Shown in pieces: positions 7,647 through 15,844 of a stretch of DNA of 64,000 bases. Position 1 is the first letter of the stretch. Every line of letters begins with the position of its first letter. Origin of the DNA: Chloroflexota bacterium (GTDB lineage Bacteria > Chloroflexota > Dehalococcoidia > Tepidiformales > Tepidiformaceae); the NCBI GenBank assembly GCA_026702615.1, contig JAPPBY010000020.1, positions 1-64,000 on the forward strand, written 5' to 3'. The notes beneath the pieces are model-generated. The model had not been told where the DNA came from. It ran no database searches and saw only the letters and a list, made by a program, of their open reading frames with translations. The translations under genes were made by a program, and so were the position numbers.

Positions 7647-8135
7647 CTAGGCGTCCTGGCGCCAGATCTTCGGCTCCGCGCCGGTCATCAGGTCGCTCAG
7701 GGCCGAGAGTTCGACGCGCCAGGGGATGAGCTTGAGCGCCCCGAACTCGGGGTTGTCGACCGACTGGAAGAACATGGCCGGGTCGTAGCCGACGGGCGGG
7801 GGCGCGTTCTTGATGAGGTCCCAGACGCGCTGCTTCTCGGCGGGGTCGTCGTCCCACTCGGCCTTGCACTCGGCGTAGATCTGCTGCTGGCCGAGGGGGT
7901 TGCCGGCGGGCAGGTCGAAGTAGGTGACGGAGACGTAGGGGTTCTCCTCGATGTGCTTCGACTTGAGGGACGTGCGGCCGGTCGCGATCCAACCGGTCGA
8001 GCCCTCCCAGACGGGGTGGAGGATGCGGGAGCGGGGGCGTCCCTTGCGGTCGATGGTGGTGACGGTGCACCAGACGAGGCGGTTGACGCGGTCGTTGAAC
8101 TGCTCGGCGATTTCCGCGAAGGAATCGACTTCCAT
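7647..8135 (-). CDS. Pyridoxamine 5'-phosphate oxidase-like flavin/F420-binding protein
   Basis: A 162-residue split beta-barrel protein. LVWCTVTTIDRKGRPRSRILHPVWEG and GWIATGRTSLKSKHIEENPYVSVTYFD are typical of the PNPOx-like family, which binds FMN or F420. The true PNPOx role is not certain: many family members are F420-dependent reductases or heme-utilisation-like proteins. The start at 8135 is preferred to an in-frame codon at 8156 because GGAGG lies 9 nt upstream. A TATCCT box lies near 8180, in the intergenic strip beside the next gene's 3' end. Confidence 0.8.
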   Translation of the reverse strand: MEVDSFAEIAEQFNDRVNRLVWCTVTTIDRKGRPRSRILHPVWEGSTGWIATGRTSLKSKHIEENPYVSVTYFDLPAGNPLGQQQIYAECKAEWDDDPAEKQRVWDLIKNAPPPVGYDPAMFFQSVDNPEFGALKLIPWRVELSALSDLMTGAEPKIWRQDA

Positions 8136-8177
8136 GAGTAGGTACCTCCGGCGCACCGCTCGGGCGGGCGCGAGGGG

Positions 8178-8789
8178 CTAGGATACCCGCTGCCCTCGCG
8201 AAGGGCGCGCAGCCTCGCAGACCGCCGTAGCGATCCCCTCGAAGGACACCCGCTCCGCCCCGAGTTCCTGCAACGCGCTCAATCCGATGCTCTTCTGCCC
8301 CCGACGCTCGGCATCAAGGCGGGCAGTGGAAAGGATGAAGAAGGTCCACTGCGAAAGATCCAGCGGCTCAACGGTGGCCTTGTCCTGGTGGTGGTGCAGG
8401 CAAAACACGTAGACATCCGACCAGCGCTTCGCCTCTCCCGAGTACCTCCCTGTCGCTGGATCCCACGCCTTCTTGGGGGCGATATCGAACTTGGGTGTGG
8501 ACAGCGCTTCCTGGGACCAGTACTGCAGGTAAGCCGACGCCTTCACCTCGATCTTGACTCCGCCCTCCGCCTCAACGTCGTACGGCGCCCACTCCTGCCG
8601 CACCCCGTCCGCAGCGCCCACCGCAAGAGCCACGAGGAACTCGGCAAAAGAACCCCGCATGGTGTTCGTGACCAGGTCCGCGCCCACCCAGCGCCAGAAG
8701 TCGAGGAGAGTTGCACCCGCTGCTACCGACTCGTCGCCGGTGCGAACAGGGACGTTGTAGACATCGCCTAGCCCGGTTGTCTGACCCAT
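8178..8789 (-). CDS. Orphan PD-(D/E)XK nuclease-like protein
   Basis: A 203-residue protein, not recognised by name. The centre has VEAEGGVKIEVKASAYLQYW, where a beta-hairpin ending in E-V-K resembles the (D/E)XK active site of restriction-type nucleases. FAEFLVALAVGA upstream could supply the conserved acidic residue. No DNA methyltransferase or helicase is adjacent. The start ATG at 8789 has GGTGGAG just upstream. It is divergent from the carbonic anhydrase gene, with overlapping -10 boxes between them. The nuclease call is inference from one motif. Confidence 0.6.
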   Translation of the reverse strand: MGQTTGLGDVYNVPVRTGDESVAAGATLLDFWRWVGADLVTNTMRGSFAEFLVALAVGAADGVRQEWAPYDVEAEGGVKIEVKASAYLQYWSQEALSTPKFDIAPKKAWDPATGRYSGEAKRWSDVYVFCLHHHQDKATVEPLDLSQWTFFILSTARLDAERRGQKSIGLSALQELGAERVSFEGIATAVCEAARPSRGQRVS

Positions 8790-8811
8790 CTCCACCTCCA
8801 CGGGCGACCGG

Positions 8812-8819
8812 CTAGGATA
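8812..8819. promoter_or_regulatory. Shared symmetric -10 element for divergent genes
   Basis: TAGGATA reads as TAGGAT on the plus strand (8812-8817) toward the carbonic anhydrase gene, and as TATCCT on the minus strand toward the nuclease-like gene. The two -10 boxes overlap almost completely. Confidence 0.5.
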
Positions 8820-8846
8820 CGCGCCCAACTTGGAGGGGCTGAACGG

Positions 8847-9401
8847 ATGCCGGTGTACGCCGTCGGGGAGAAGGTTCCCGTAATCCACGAGAGCGCCTTC
8901 ATCGCGCCCACGGCCACGGTGGTGGGGGACGTGCGCATCGAAGCGGGAGCGTCGATCTGGTACGGGGCGGTGGTGCGGGGGGACACCTCCTATGCGGTCA
9001 TCGGGGCGGGGGCGAACATCCAGGACGGGGCGGTGGTGCACGGGCGGGCAACCGCGCCCGCGCTCATCGGCGAGGAGGCCTCGGTCGCGCACAACGCCGT
9101 GATCCACGGGGCGACGATCGGAGCGCGGGCGCTCATCGCGAACGGGGCGCAGGTGCTCGATGGGGCGGTGGTCGGGGAGGGGGCGCTGGTGGCGGCGGGG
9201 TCGGTGGTGCTGCCGGACACCGAGATTCCTGCGGGGATGCTGGCGGCCGGAACGCCCGCCGAGGTGAAGCGTTCCATTAAAGGAACGCCCTCGCAGGAGT
9301 GGGTGGAGAACAACCCGGGGCGGTACGCGGGGCTGGCGGCGGAGCACCTCGACGGGTTAAGGGAGATCACCCGTACGAATGCGAGACTGGATAGGCCATG
9401 A
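8847..9401 (+). CDS. Gamma-class carbonic anhydrase / hexapeptide-repeat protein
   Basis: A 184-residue left-handed beta-helix protein. Hexapeptide turns run from VIHESAFIAPTATVVGDVRI to about residue 145. The three candidate zinc histidines are in AVVHGR and VAHNAVIHG, as in gamma-carbonic anhydrases (Cam/PaaY/YrdA type), so CO2 hydration or a related zinc-dependent activity is plausible. The trimer-forming C-terminal helix is present. The leader is about 25 nt with GGAGGGG upstream of ATG. The stop overlaps the next start (ATGA). Confidence 0.88.
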   Translation: MPVYAVGEKVPVIHESAFIAPTATVVGDVRIEAGASIWYGAVVRGDTSYAVIGAGANIQDGAVVHGRATAPALIGEEASVAHNAVIHGATIGARALIANGAQVLDGAVVGEGALVAAGSVVLPDTEIPAGMLAAGTPAEVKRSIKGTPSQEWVENNPGRYAGLAAEHLDGLREITRTNARLDRP

Positions 9402-10114
9402 CAGCGCTTGGCATCCGGGGCATCGCGACCGAGAGCGAATCTTCCGGCTGGTACGCCGGTGTGCCCCTGCTGAGGCGCCTCCCCGTCGAGTGGCAGCCCA
9501 ACCCTCGCGTCTTCCTCACGATGCTGCCGGTCCTCCTTTTCTACGGGCTGACGAAGGTGGCGCCCGCGGAGGTCGCCATCGGGGGCGGGTTCGCGGCGGT
9601 AACGGTCGTCTTCCTGTTCACCCGGGAGACGCCGCTGCTGCGACTCATCGCCATCTACGGGTACCTCGTTACGGCGGGATCGGCGCTGGCGGGCATCCTG
9701 CTGACGAGCGAGAAGGCGTACCTGGCCGCGGGACCGGTCGGCGACGCGCTCATCCTGCCGCTCTACGCGTGGACGCTCTGGCGGGGCTGGCCGCTGATCG
9801 GGGCCATCGGGCGGGAGATCTCGCCGAGCATGGTGGGGAACCTGCCCGTGAACGCGCCCATCTTCGTGAAGGTGACGCTGGTCTGGGCCGGCTACGAAGC
9901 GGTAAAGGCGCTCGTGCTGACGTGGATGCTGCTGAACCTCTCGATCGGGGAGTACCTCGTGTACGGCCGTCTGTTCGGGTGGCCTACGACGGCGGCGCTG
10001 GTGTTCATCTGCGGCACGTTCATCCTGCGCGAGGCGCGCAGGCACGGCCCGCCCGACGGCCAGGAAGCCGGCTACTCGTCGGTATCGAGCAACCCCGCGG
10101 CCGCGGCCTCGTAG
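9398..10114 (+). CDS. Multi-pass membrane protein of unknown function
   Basis: A 238-residue protein with about six to seven hydrophobic segments (for example FLTMLPVLLFYGLTKVA, VAIGGGFAAVTVVFLFT, LILPLYAWTLWRGWPL, ALVFICGTFIL). Layout resembles septation/VUT-like small membrane proteins such as the DUF3159 or intracellular septation A type, but I cannot name it. Translationally coupled to the carbonic anhydrase gene by a 4-nt ATGA overlap. Its last 43 nt overlap the convergent gene at 10072-11208. Confidence 0.7.
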   Translation: MTALGIRGIATESESSGWYAGVPLLRRLPVEWQPNPRVFLTMLPVLLFYGLTKVAPAEVAIGGGFAAVTVVFLFTRETPLLRLIAIYGYLVTAGSALAGILLTSEKAYLAAGPVGDALILPLYAWTLWRGWPLIGAIGREISPSMVGNLPVNAPIFVKVTLVWAGYEAVKALVLTWMLLNLSIGEYLVYGRLFGWPTTAALVFICGTFILREARRHGPPDGQEAGYSSVSSNPAAAAS

Positions 10115-11208
10115 CCCAGCGGCGACACTGCCACGTGCTTCGACAGGGCGTGTACGTCGCGCCAGGCGCGGGCGAGCGGCGATCCGGCGTCGAGGGAGGC
10201 GGAGCCGCCCGCCTCGAAGAGGAGGGTCGCGGCGCGGGCGGCGCTGGTGGCGGCGTGGATGGAGGCCAGCGAGACGTGCGCGGCCTCGTCGGTGTCCAGC
10301 GCCTCACCCCCGACGACCGTGTCCCAGCTCGACCGCGCGACCTCGAAGAACCAGGCGCGGGCGGCGCTCACGAGCGCTTCCGCCTCGCCGAGGCGGACAC
10401 GCGCGCCCTGGCGGTCACCCAGCGGGTCCCCTGTATAGAGGGAAGGGCGTGACGCGAGCTCCAGGAACTCGTCGATGGCGTGACGCCCGATGCCGAGCGC
10501 GACCGCCGCGAAGGACGTCTCGGCGTGGTGGTTGAAGGGGTACTGGTAGAGGGGGCCGCGCTCGTAGGGCCAGTCGTCGAAGACGCCGAAGGTACGGCGC
10601 AGGGGCACGAGGCTGCTCTCGACGCGGAAGTCGTGGCTACCGGTCCCGCGCATGCCGGCGGGGTCCCAGGTCTCGACGACCTCGACCTCGCTCGCAGGGA
10701 AGGCCATAGCACGGATGACGGGTCCGTCGCCGCCGTCCGCGGGCCGTTCGCCTTCAAGGAAGCAGTTGGCGGTAAAGAAGGTGGCGTGGTGGGCTCCGCT
10801 GGCGAAATTCCAGCGCCCGCCGGCGAGGTAACCGCTGTCGACGGGCTTGGCCGTGCCGCCGGGCTTCCCGGAGCCGGCGATGAGGGCCTCTCTCGGCCCG
10901 AAGATCTCGGCGGCCGTCGCTGGTTCGAGGGCGCCCGCGAAGAGCCCGCCGCCCGAGCCGATCGTCACGGCCCAGCCGAAGGAGCCGTCGATACGCGAGG
11001 CCGCCTCGAACACCTCGAGGGCGGGCGGAACGTCGAGCTCGGGCGCGCCGAGCGAGCGGGGCAGGTACAGCCGGTACAGACCGGCGTCGATGATGCGCTC
11101 AGCGACGGGCGGGGTCGTGCGCGCCTCACGCTCGGAGCGCTCCGCCTCGTCGGCGACGAGGGGGGCCATGCCGGCAAGGGCGTGGAGGTAGGGGGCGGCG
11201 GCGTTCAC
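10072..11208 (-). CDS. Acyl-CoA dehydrogenase-fold flavin monooxygenase-like protein
   Basis: A 378-residue protein of the acyl-CoA dehydrogenase superfamily, closer to flavin-dependent monooxygenases (HsaA/HpaB/DszC-like) than to true dehydrogenases: VAERIIDAGLYRLYLPRSLGAPELD at the N-terminus, AASRIDGSFGWAVTIGSGGG, SGYLAGGRWNFASGAHHATFF, MRGTGSHDFRVESSLVP and a C-terminal helical bundle. Such enzymes hydroxylate aromatic or steroid substrates with a separate flavin reductase, which is not nearby. The GTG start at 11208 is fixed by TACCCT 6 nt upstream. The 3' end overlaps the convergent membrane-protein gene. Confidence 0.82.
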   Translation of the reverse strand: MNAAAPYLHALAGMAPLVADEAERSEREARTTPPVAERIIDAGLYRLYLPRSLGAPELDVPPALEVFEAASRIDGSFGWAVTIGSGGGLFAGALEPATAAEIFGPREALIAGSGKPGGTAKPVDSGYLAGGRWNFASGAHHATFFTANCFLEGERPADGGDGPVIRAMAFPASEVEVVETWDPAGMRGTGSHDFRVESSLVPLRRTFGVFDDWPYERGPLYQYPFNHHAETSFAAVALGIGRHAIDEFLELASRPSLYTGDPLGDRQGARVRLGEAEALVSAARAWFFEVARSSWDTVVGGEALDTDEAAHVSLASIHAATSAARAATLLFEAGGSASLDAGSPLARAWRDVHALSKHVAVSPLGYEAAAAGLLDTDE

Positions 11209-11214
11209 GGGGGC

Positions 11215-11220
11215 AGGGTA
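11215..11220 (-). promoter_or_regulatory. -10 box for leaderless gene at 11208
   Basis: TACCCT on the minus strand, 6 nt, then GTG. Confidence 0.55.
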
Positions 11221-11289
11221 CCAGTGGCGGGCGTACCAGCATGTGGGGGAGCGCCAGCCCGGGACAGGCGACTGGGGCAGGGCGGCTCA

Positions 11290-11742
11290 TTACTCCGGCT
11301 CCCACTCGTACGACGCAGCGATTCGCCGCAGGATCTCCCGATGCTTCCCCGCCTCCTCGCCCTCCCCGACAACGTGGTCGATTCTCAGCGGCCCCAGGCA
11401 CGGGCCCACCCAGGAGGCGCGCCGGCATGTGAGCACGCCGATCGCCGCCTTTCCAGGCGACAGCGCCCGGACGACCCATACCGCGTCAACGTCCCGCACA
11501 CCCTCGTTCGCGTCCCAAGCGTCAGCGGCCACCAGGCGCACGTTCACGTCGCCCGGCGACGTGAGGCGAATGGTGCCCTCTCCCCGCGACCATTCCCACA
11601 CAACTTCCGGTCCCACCCTGACCGGGTCATCCTTCTCGCCGGCGCAGCGCAGCCCAACGGGCACCAGTACCAGAGCTGCCATCGCCACAATGAACAGGAG
11701 CGGTCCGATGGCCGGAATGGTCACATCACCCCAGCGCATCAT
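11290..11742 (-). CDS. Membrane-anchored hypothetical protein
   Basis: A 150-residue protein with one N-terminal membrane span (IPAIGPLLFIVAMAALVLVPVG) and an extracytoplasmic domain containing two Cys residues (LTCRRASWVGPCLG) that could form a disulphide. No family recognised. The start ATG at 11742 (first of two adjacent ATGs) has GGAGG 8 nt upstream. It is upstream of, and divergent from, the nuo operon. Confidence 0.6.
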   Translation of the reverse strand: MMRWGDVTIPAIGPLLFIVAMAALVLVPVGLRCAGEKDDPVRVGPEVVWEWSRGEGTIRLTSPGDVNVRLVAADAWDANEGVRDVDAVWVVRALSPGKAAIGVLTCRRASWVGPCLGPLRIDHVVGEGEEAGKHREILRRIAASYEWEPE

Positions 11743-12106
11743 GAAGTTGGCCTCCCTCGCCCGGAGTTTCCCAGCGGAGTGGGCAAGGCTATCGCACCTG
11801 CGCGAGGGCGGCATGCCAGCGTGACTCTCCCACCCGCTGGCATGTCCATGCAGGTTGTGCCGCGTCATGTCGCGTCGAATAAAGCCCTGTCATGTCATGC
11901 CTTCGGTGAACCAACGCCATGCTCGGTGAGCTCGTCTCACTTCGCCTGGCCCGCAAACCCACCTCCACAACCCCCTCCGGCTTGCTGCCCCCACCCCTCG
12001 CGCTTATCTTTGTGGCGCAAATCACAAGGGCTTCGGGGGCGGCCTTGGCGGTCGTTCTTGCGCGGCCCGCAGCGCCCTCCCGGCGCTCGACGGCGAAAGC
12101 GAGGCC
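11743..12106. other. Divergent control region upstream of nuoA
   Basis: These 364 nt have no convincing gene. They contain a 10-bp inverted repeat (11812-11821 with 11835-11844, CATGCCAGCG/CGCTGGCATG) and a possible -10 box TATCTT at 12005-12010 pointing toward nuoA, which would give a 5' leader of about 90 nt. An open frame at 11919-12110 is Pro/Ser/Ala-rich and looks non-coding. Confidence 0.5.
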
Positions 12107-12469
12107 ATGAGCTTTTACGACGAATGGTCCGCCGTCTTTATCGCGACGGTCGCGGGCTTCATCCTCGTCTTCACCGCCCTCGTCGGGGCGCGGCTGCTCG
12201 GACCCTTCGCCAGGGAGCGCGGCAAGGGCGTCTCCTATGAGTGCGGCATGCTCCCGATCGGGCGCAACTGGGCGCAGGTCCACGTCCGCTACTACATCTT
12301 CGCGATCATGTTCCTCATCTTCGATGTGGAGACGATCTTCATCTTCCCGTGGGCGGTCGTCTTCTTCGACCTGCCCGTCTATGCCTTCTGGTACATGTTC
12401 GTCTTCATCGTGGTGCTGAGCGCCGGGCTGCTGTACGCCTGGCGGCGCGGCGTGCTGGAGTGGAAATGA
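12107..12469 (+). CDS. nuoA: NADH-quinone oxidoreductase subunit A
   Basis: A 120-residue membrane subunit of complex I with three transmembrane helices. Signature [33 protein letters not shown] contains the conserved Cys and Glu/Asp residues of the TM1-TM2 loop. First gene of an eleven-gene operon. The stop overlaps the nuoB start (ATGA). It contributes to the quinone chamber and to coupling with proton pumping. Confidence 0.97.
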   Translation: MSFYDEWSAVFIATVAGFILVFTALVGARLLGPFARERGKGVSYECGMLPIGRNWAQVHVRYYIFAIMFLIFDVETIFIFPWAVVFFDLPVYAFWYMFVFIVVLSAGLLYAWRRGVLEWK

Positions 12470-13050
12470 GCGACGAAGCGACCACCCCCGCCGACGGACC
12501 GGCGATGCCCGCCTACGTGCCCGATTTTGGGAACGAGGCGGAGCGCCTGACGCCCGTCGACCTGCCGGAGCAGACGGCCGCCTACCGCATCGTGATGCCG
12601 GGCATCCTGCAGACGGGCGTCGACACGGTGCTGGCGATGAGCCGCAAGAGCTCCCTCTGGCCGATGACCTTCGGGCTGGCCTGCTGCGCGATCGAGATGA
12701 TCGGCACCTTCATGGCCAACCACGACCTCGACCGCTTCGGCATCGTGCCCTGGCCCAGCCCCCGCCAGAGCGACGTGATGGTCGTCTCGGGCACGGTCAC
12801 GAAGAAGATGGCGCCGGCGATCAAGTTGCTCTACGAGCAGATGCCGAACCCGAAGTACGTCATCTCCATGGGCGCCTGCGCGACCAACGGCGGGCCCTAC
12901 ACCGAGTACGACCGCGTGCTCCAGGGCGTCGACAAGATCATCCCGGTGGACGTGTACGTGCCGGGCTGCCCGCCCCGTCCCGAGTCGCTGCTCGACGGCT
13001 TCCTGCGGCTGCAGGAGAAGATCATGGAAGAGAAGAGGATGGTCGGGTGA
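12466..13050 (+). CDS. nuoB: NADH-quinone oxidoreductase subunit B
   Basis: A 194-residue peripheral-arm subunit that binds the terminal iron-sulphur cluster N2. Cluster ligands are visible in [10 protein letters not shown] (tandem Cys), MGACATNGG and [10 protein letters not shown]. The N-terminus has a roughly 40-residue extension before the conserved domain. Coupled to nuoA and nuoC by 4-nt overlaps (ATGA, GTGA). Confidence 0.97.
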   Translation: MSDEATTPADGPAMPAYVPDFGNEAERLTPVDLPEQTAAYRIVMPGILQTGVDTVLAMSRKSSLWPMTFGLACCAIEMIGTFMANHDLDRFGIVPWPSPRQSDVMVVSGTVTKKMAPAIKLLYEQMPNPKYVISMGACATNGGPYTEYDRVLQGVDKIIPVDVYVPGCPPRPESLLDGFLRLQEKIMEEKRMVG

Positions 13051-13562
13051 GTTCGGAACCGGTCATCGGCGAGCCGGAAATCGCGGCGCTCGTGCGGGAG
13101 CGGCTGCCGGACATCCCCTTCGAGGCCTCCGAGACGAAAACCTACGCCGACCTGCGGGTCGCGCCCGAGCACTTCCTCGCGCTCGTGACCGGCCTGCGCG
13201 ACGACGCCGAGCTCTCCTTCGACCTGCTGCGCAACATCGTCGCGCTGGACATGGAAGAGGCGGGGCTCGAGGCGAAGTACCAGCTCTACTCCTTCCCCCA
13301 CGGCCACGCCCTCCAGATCACGGTGCCTGCGCCCATCCCGAGCTGCGAGCTGCCGTCGCTGACCGGCCTCTACCCGGCGGCGAACTGGCACGAGCGGGAG
13401 GCGGCGGAGATGGTGGGGCTGGTGTTCACGGGGCATCCCGACCCGCGCAACCTGCTGCTGGAGGAGGACCTCCGCATCCATCCCCTGCGCAAGGCGCACC
13501 CGCTGCAGAAGGCCGAGATCCTGCAGGGCATCGAAGACGGGCCGCCCGGGGTGGAGGTCTAG
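13047..13562 (+). CDS. nuoC: NADH-quinone oxidoreductase subunit C
   Basis: A 171-residue 30-kDa-type subunit of the peripheral arm; it holds no cofactor and braces NuoB and NuoD. The family signature is [33 protein letters not shown] start overlapping the nuoB stop. nuoC and nuoD are separate genes here, not fused as in E. coli. Confidence 0.96.
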   Translation: MSSEPVIGEPEIAALVRERLPDIPFEASETKTYADLRVAPEHFLALVTGLRDDAELSFDLLRNIVALDMEEAGLEAKYQLYSFPHGHALQITVPAPIPSCELPSLTGLYPAANWHEREAAEMVGLVFTGHPDPRNLLLEEDLRIHPLRKAHPLQKAEILQGIEDGPPGVEV

Positions 13563-14708
13563 ATGTCGATCTGGCCCGAGGAGCGCGTCGCCGCCGCGGA
13601 CAGCGATCTCGACACGGTCGACATGACCGTGAACGTCGGGCCCCAGCACCCGGCCACGCACGGCGTGTTCCGCATGGTGCTGACGGTCGACGGCGAGCTC
13701 GTCGTCGGCTGCGAGCCGTACATCGGCTACCTGCACCGGGGCCTGGAGAAGCTCTCCGAGAACGCCGACTACCGCCAGGCGATGGGCTGGTGGGACCGCA
13801 CCGACTACCTCGCAGGCATGTGCTGCGAGGGCGCCTACACGATGGCGGTCGAGCGGCTGGCCGGCATCGAGGTTCCGGAACGCGCGGACTACATCCGCGT
13901 GATCATGATGGAGCTGTCGCGCATCAACTCGCACTTCATGTTCCTGGGCGCCTTCGGGGCGGACGTGGGCTCGTTCGGCACGAGCTTCGTCTACGCCTGG
14001 CGCGAGCGGGAGCGCATCTACGACCTGTTCGAGGAGGTGGCCGGGGACCGCATGTTCCCCACCTACTTCCGCATCGGCGGCGTGACGATGGACCTGCCCG
14101 ACAACTTCGAGTCGCGCTGCCGCTGGGTGCTCGGCTCGATCAAGCAGGGCCTCGAGGACATGGACGGCCTGCTGACGGGCAACGAGGTGTTCGTCGAGCG
14201 CTGCCGGGGGCTCACGCCGGTGACGCCCGAGCAGGCGATCGCCTGGGGCTTCACCGGTCCGATGCTGCGGGCCACGGGCGTGCCCTGGGACATCCGCAAG
14301 GCCGAGCCCTACAGCGTCTACCCGCAGATTGACTTCGAGATTCCCGTGGGCGTGCAGGGCGACGTGTTCGACCGCTTCCATGTGCGCCTGGCGGAGTGCT
14401 ACCAGAGCGTGCGCATCATCGAGCAGTGCCTCGAGCAGATGCCCGAGGGCCGCGTGCTCGCGCCGAAGCTGCCGAAGACGCTTCGCATCAACGACGGCGA
14501 GCTGTACATGCCGACGGAAGGCACGAAGGGCGAGTACGGCGTCTACCTGATGGCGCAGGGCGGCACGAATCCGTACCGCGCCAAGCTGCGCTCCCCCTCC
14601 TTCTGCAACCTCTCCGCCCTGACGGAGCTGGTGGTCGGCAGCTACGTGGCCGACGCCATCATCATCCTCGGGTCGCTCGACATCGTGCTGGGCGAGGTGG
14701 ACAAGTGA
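13563..14708 (+). CDS. nuoD: NADH-quinone oxidoreductase subunit D
   Basis: A 381-residue 49-kDa-type subunit forming the quinone-binding site with NuoB, related to NiFe hydrogenase large subunits. Conserved blocks: NVGPQHPATHGVFRMVLTVD (quinone-site His/Thr loop), GYLHRGLEKL, RINSHFMFLGAFGADVG and RAKLRSPSFCNLSAL. It starts immediately after the nuoC stop. Length is typical. Confidence 0.97.
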   Translation: MSIWPEERVAAADSDLDTVDMTVNVGPQHPATHGVFRMVLTVDGELVVGCEPYIGYLHRGLEKLSENADYRQAMGWWDRTDYLAGMCCEGAYTMAVERLAGIEVPERADYIRVIMMELSRINSHFMFLGAFGADVGSFGTSFVYAWRERERIYDLFEEVAGDRMFPTYFRIGGVTMDLPDNFESRCRWVLGSIKQGLEDMDGLLTGNEVFVERCRGLTPVTPEQAIAWGFTGPMLRATGVPWDIRKAEPYSVYPQIDFEIPVGVQGDVFDRFHVRLAECYQSVRIIEQCLEQMPEGRVLAPKLPKTLRINDGELYMPTEGTKGEYGVYLMAQGGTNPYRAKLRSPSFCNLSALTELVVGSYVADAIIILGSLDIVLGEVDK

Positions 14709-15844
14709 GCGAGTTCCCGTTCGCCGATCCGTTCTTCGGGCTGAGCTGGCTCGACGCGATCATCCGCATCGTCATCGTCGTGCTCGTGATGACGCTCGTC
14801 GTCGTCTACCTGACCTACGGCGAACGCAAGGTGGTGGCGCGCTTCCAGATGCGGCTCGGCCCGACGCGGACGGGGCCGATTGGCCTGCTGCAGGGCTTCG
14901 CCGACGCGATCAAGCTGCTGATCAAGGAAGACGTGCGCCCACGCAACGCCGACCGCTGGGTGTTCGAGTTCGCGCCGTACCTGACGTTCATCCCCGTCTT
15001 CCTCGTGCTCGTGGCGCTGCCCTTCGCGCAGGACTGGGGCGTACGCAACCTGGCGTTGGGCATGTTCTTCGTGTTCGCCGTGCTGGGGCTGAACATCGTG
15101 GGCGTGCTGATGGCCGGGCTCGGCTCGGGCAACAAGTACGCGCTGCTCGGAGGCGTACGCGCCGCTGCGCAGATGATCAGCTACGAGATCCCGCTGGTGG
15201 TGGCCCTGCTCGCGGTCGCGATGGTGGCGGGGACGCTCGACCTGAACGCCATCGTGGGGATGCAGGACTCGCGGCCGTTCATCCTCATCCAGCCGCTGGC
15301 CTTCGTCATCTTCTTCACGGCCATGCTCTCGGAGCTGCACCGCGCGCCCTTCGACATTCCCGTGGCGGAATCGGAGATCGTGGGCGGCTACTTCGTGGAG
15401 TACTCGGGCATCCGCTGGAGCATGTTCCAGCTGGCGGAGTACGCCTCGCTGTGGGCGTTCAGCATCTTCGGGTCGGCCATCTTCCTGGGCGGCTGGGCGT
15501 TCCCCTTCGGCGAGGACTGGGGCTGGGGCTGGCAGCTGGTCCTGACGCTGATCAAGAGCCTCATCATGATCATGCTCATCTTCTGGGTGCGGGCCACGCT
15601 GCCGCGGCTGCGCATGGACCAGCTCATGAGCTTCTGCTGGAAGGCGCTCATCGAGGTGAGCTTCGCCCTCCTGCTGGTGAATGGCCTCTTCCTCTACTAC
15701 GACTGGCCGGAGCCGATCCTGGCGGCGGTCAACTGGGTGGGGGCGATCCTGTTCCTGGGCGGCATCTACCTTCGGGCCGCCCGCAAGCCCTCCACGAAGA
15801 ATCTCGTGGGGAGCTACAAGCACGCTGAGGTTCCCAACCCATGA
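14705..15844 (+). CDS. nuoH: NADH-quinone oxidoreductase subunit H
   Basis: A 379-residue membrane subunit linking the peripheral arm to the pump chain. Motifs: YGERKVVARFQMRLGPTRTGP, LLQGFADAIKLLIKED and the charged loop ELHRAPFDIPVAESEIVGGY, part of the E-channel. Eight membrane spans. GTG start overlaps the nuoD stop (GTGA). The end overlaps nuoI (ATGA). Confidence 0.96.
   Translation: MSEFPFADPFFGLSWLDAIIRIVIVVLVMTLVVVYLTYGERKVVARFQMRLGPTRTGPIGLLQGFADAIKLLIKEDVRPRNADRWVFEFAPYLTFIPVFLVLVALPFAQDWGVRNLALGMFFVFAVLGLNIVGVLMAGLGSGNKYALLGGVRAAAQMISYEIPLVVALLAVAMVAGTLDLNAIVGMQDSRPFILIQPLAFVIFFTAMLSELHRAPFDIPVAESEIVGGYFVEYSGIRWSMFQLAEYASLWAFSIFGSAIFLGGWAFPFGEDWGWGWQLVLTLIKSLIMIMLIFWVRATLPRLRMDQLMSFCWKALIEVSFALLLVNGLFLYYDWPEPILAAVNWVGAILFLGGIYLRAARKPSTKNLVGSYKHAEVPNP

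Noticed and set aside
11919-12110. 63-codon plus-strand ORF before nuoA
   Set aside because: Pro/Ser/Ala-rich, overlaps the nuoA start, and has no recognisable domain; probably a GC-frame artefact.
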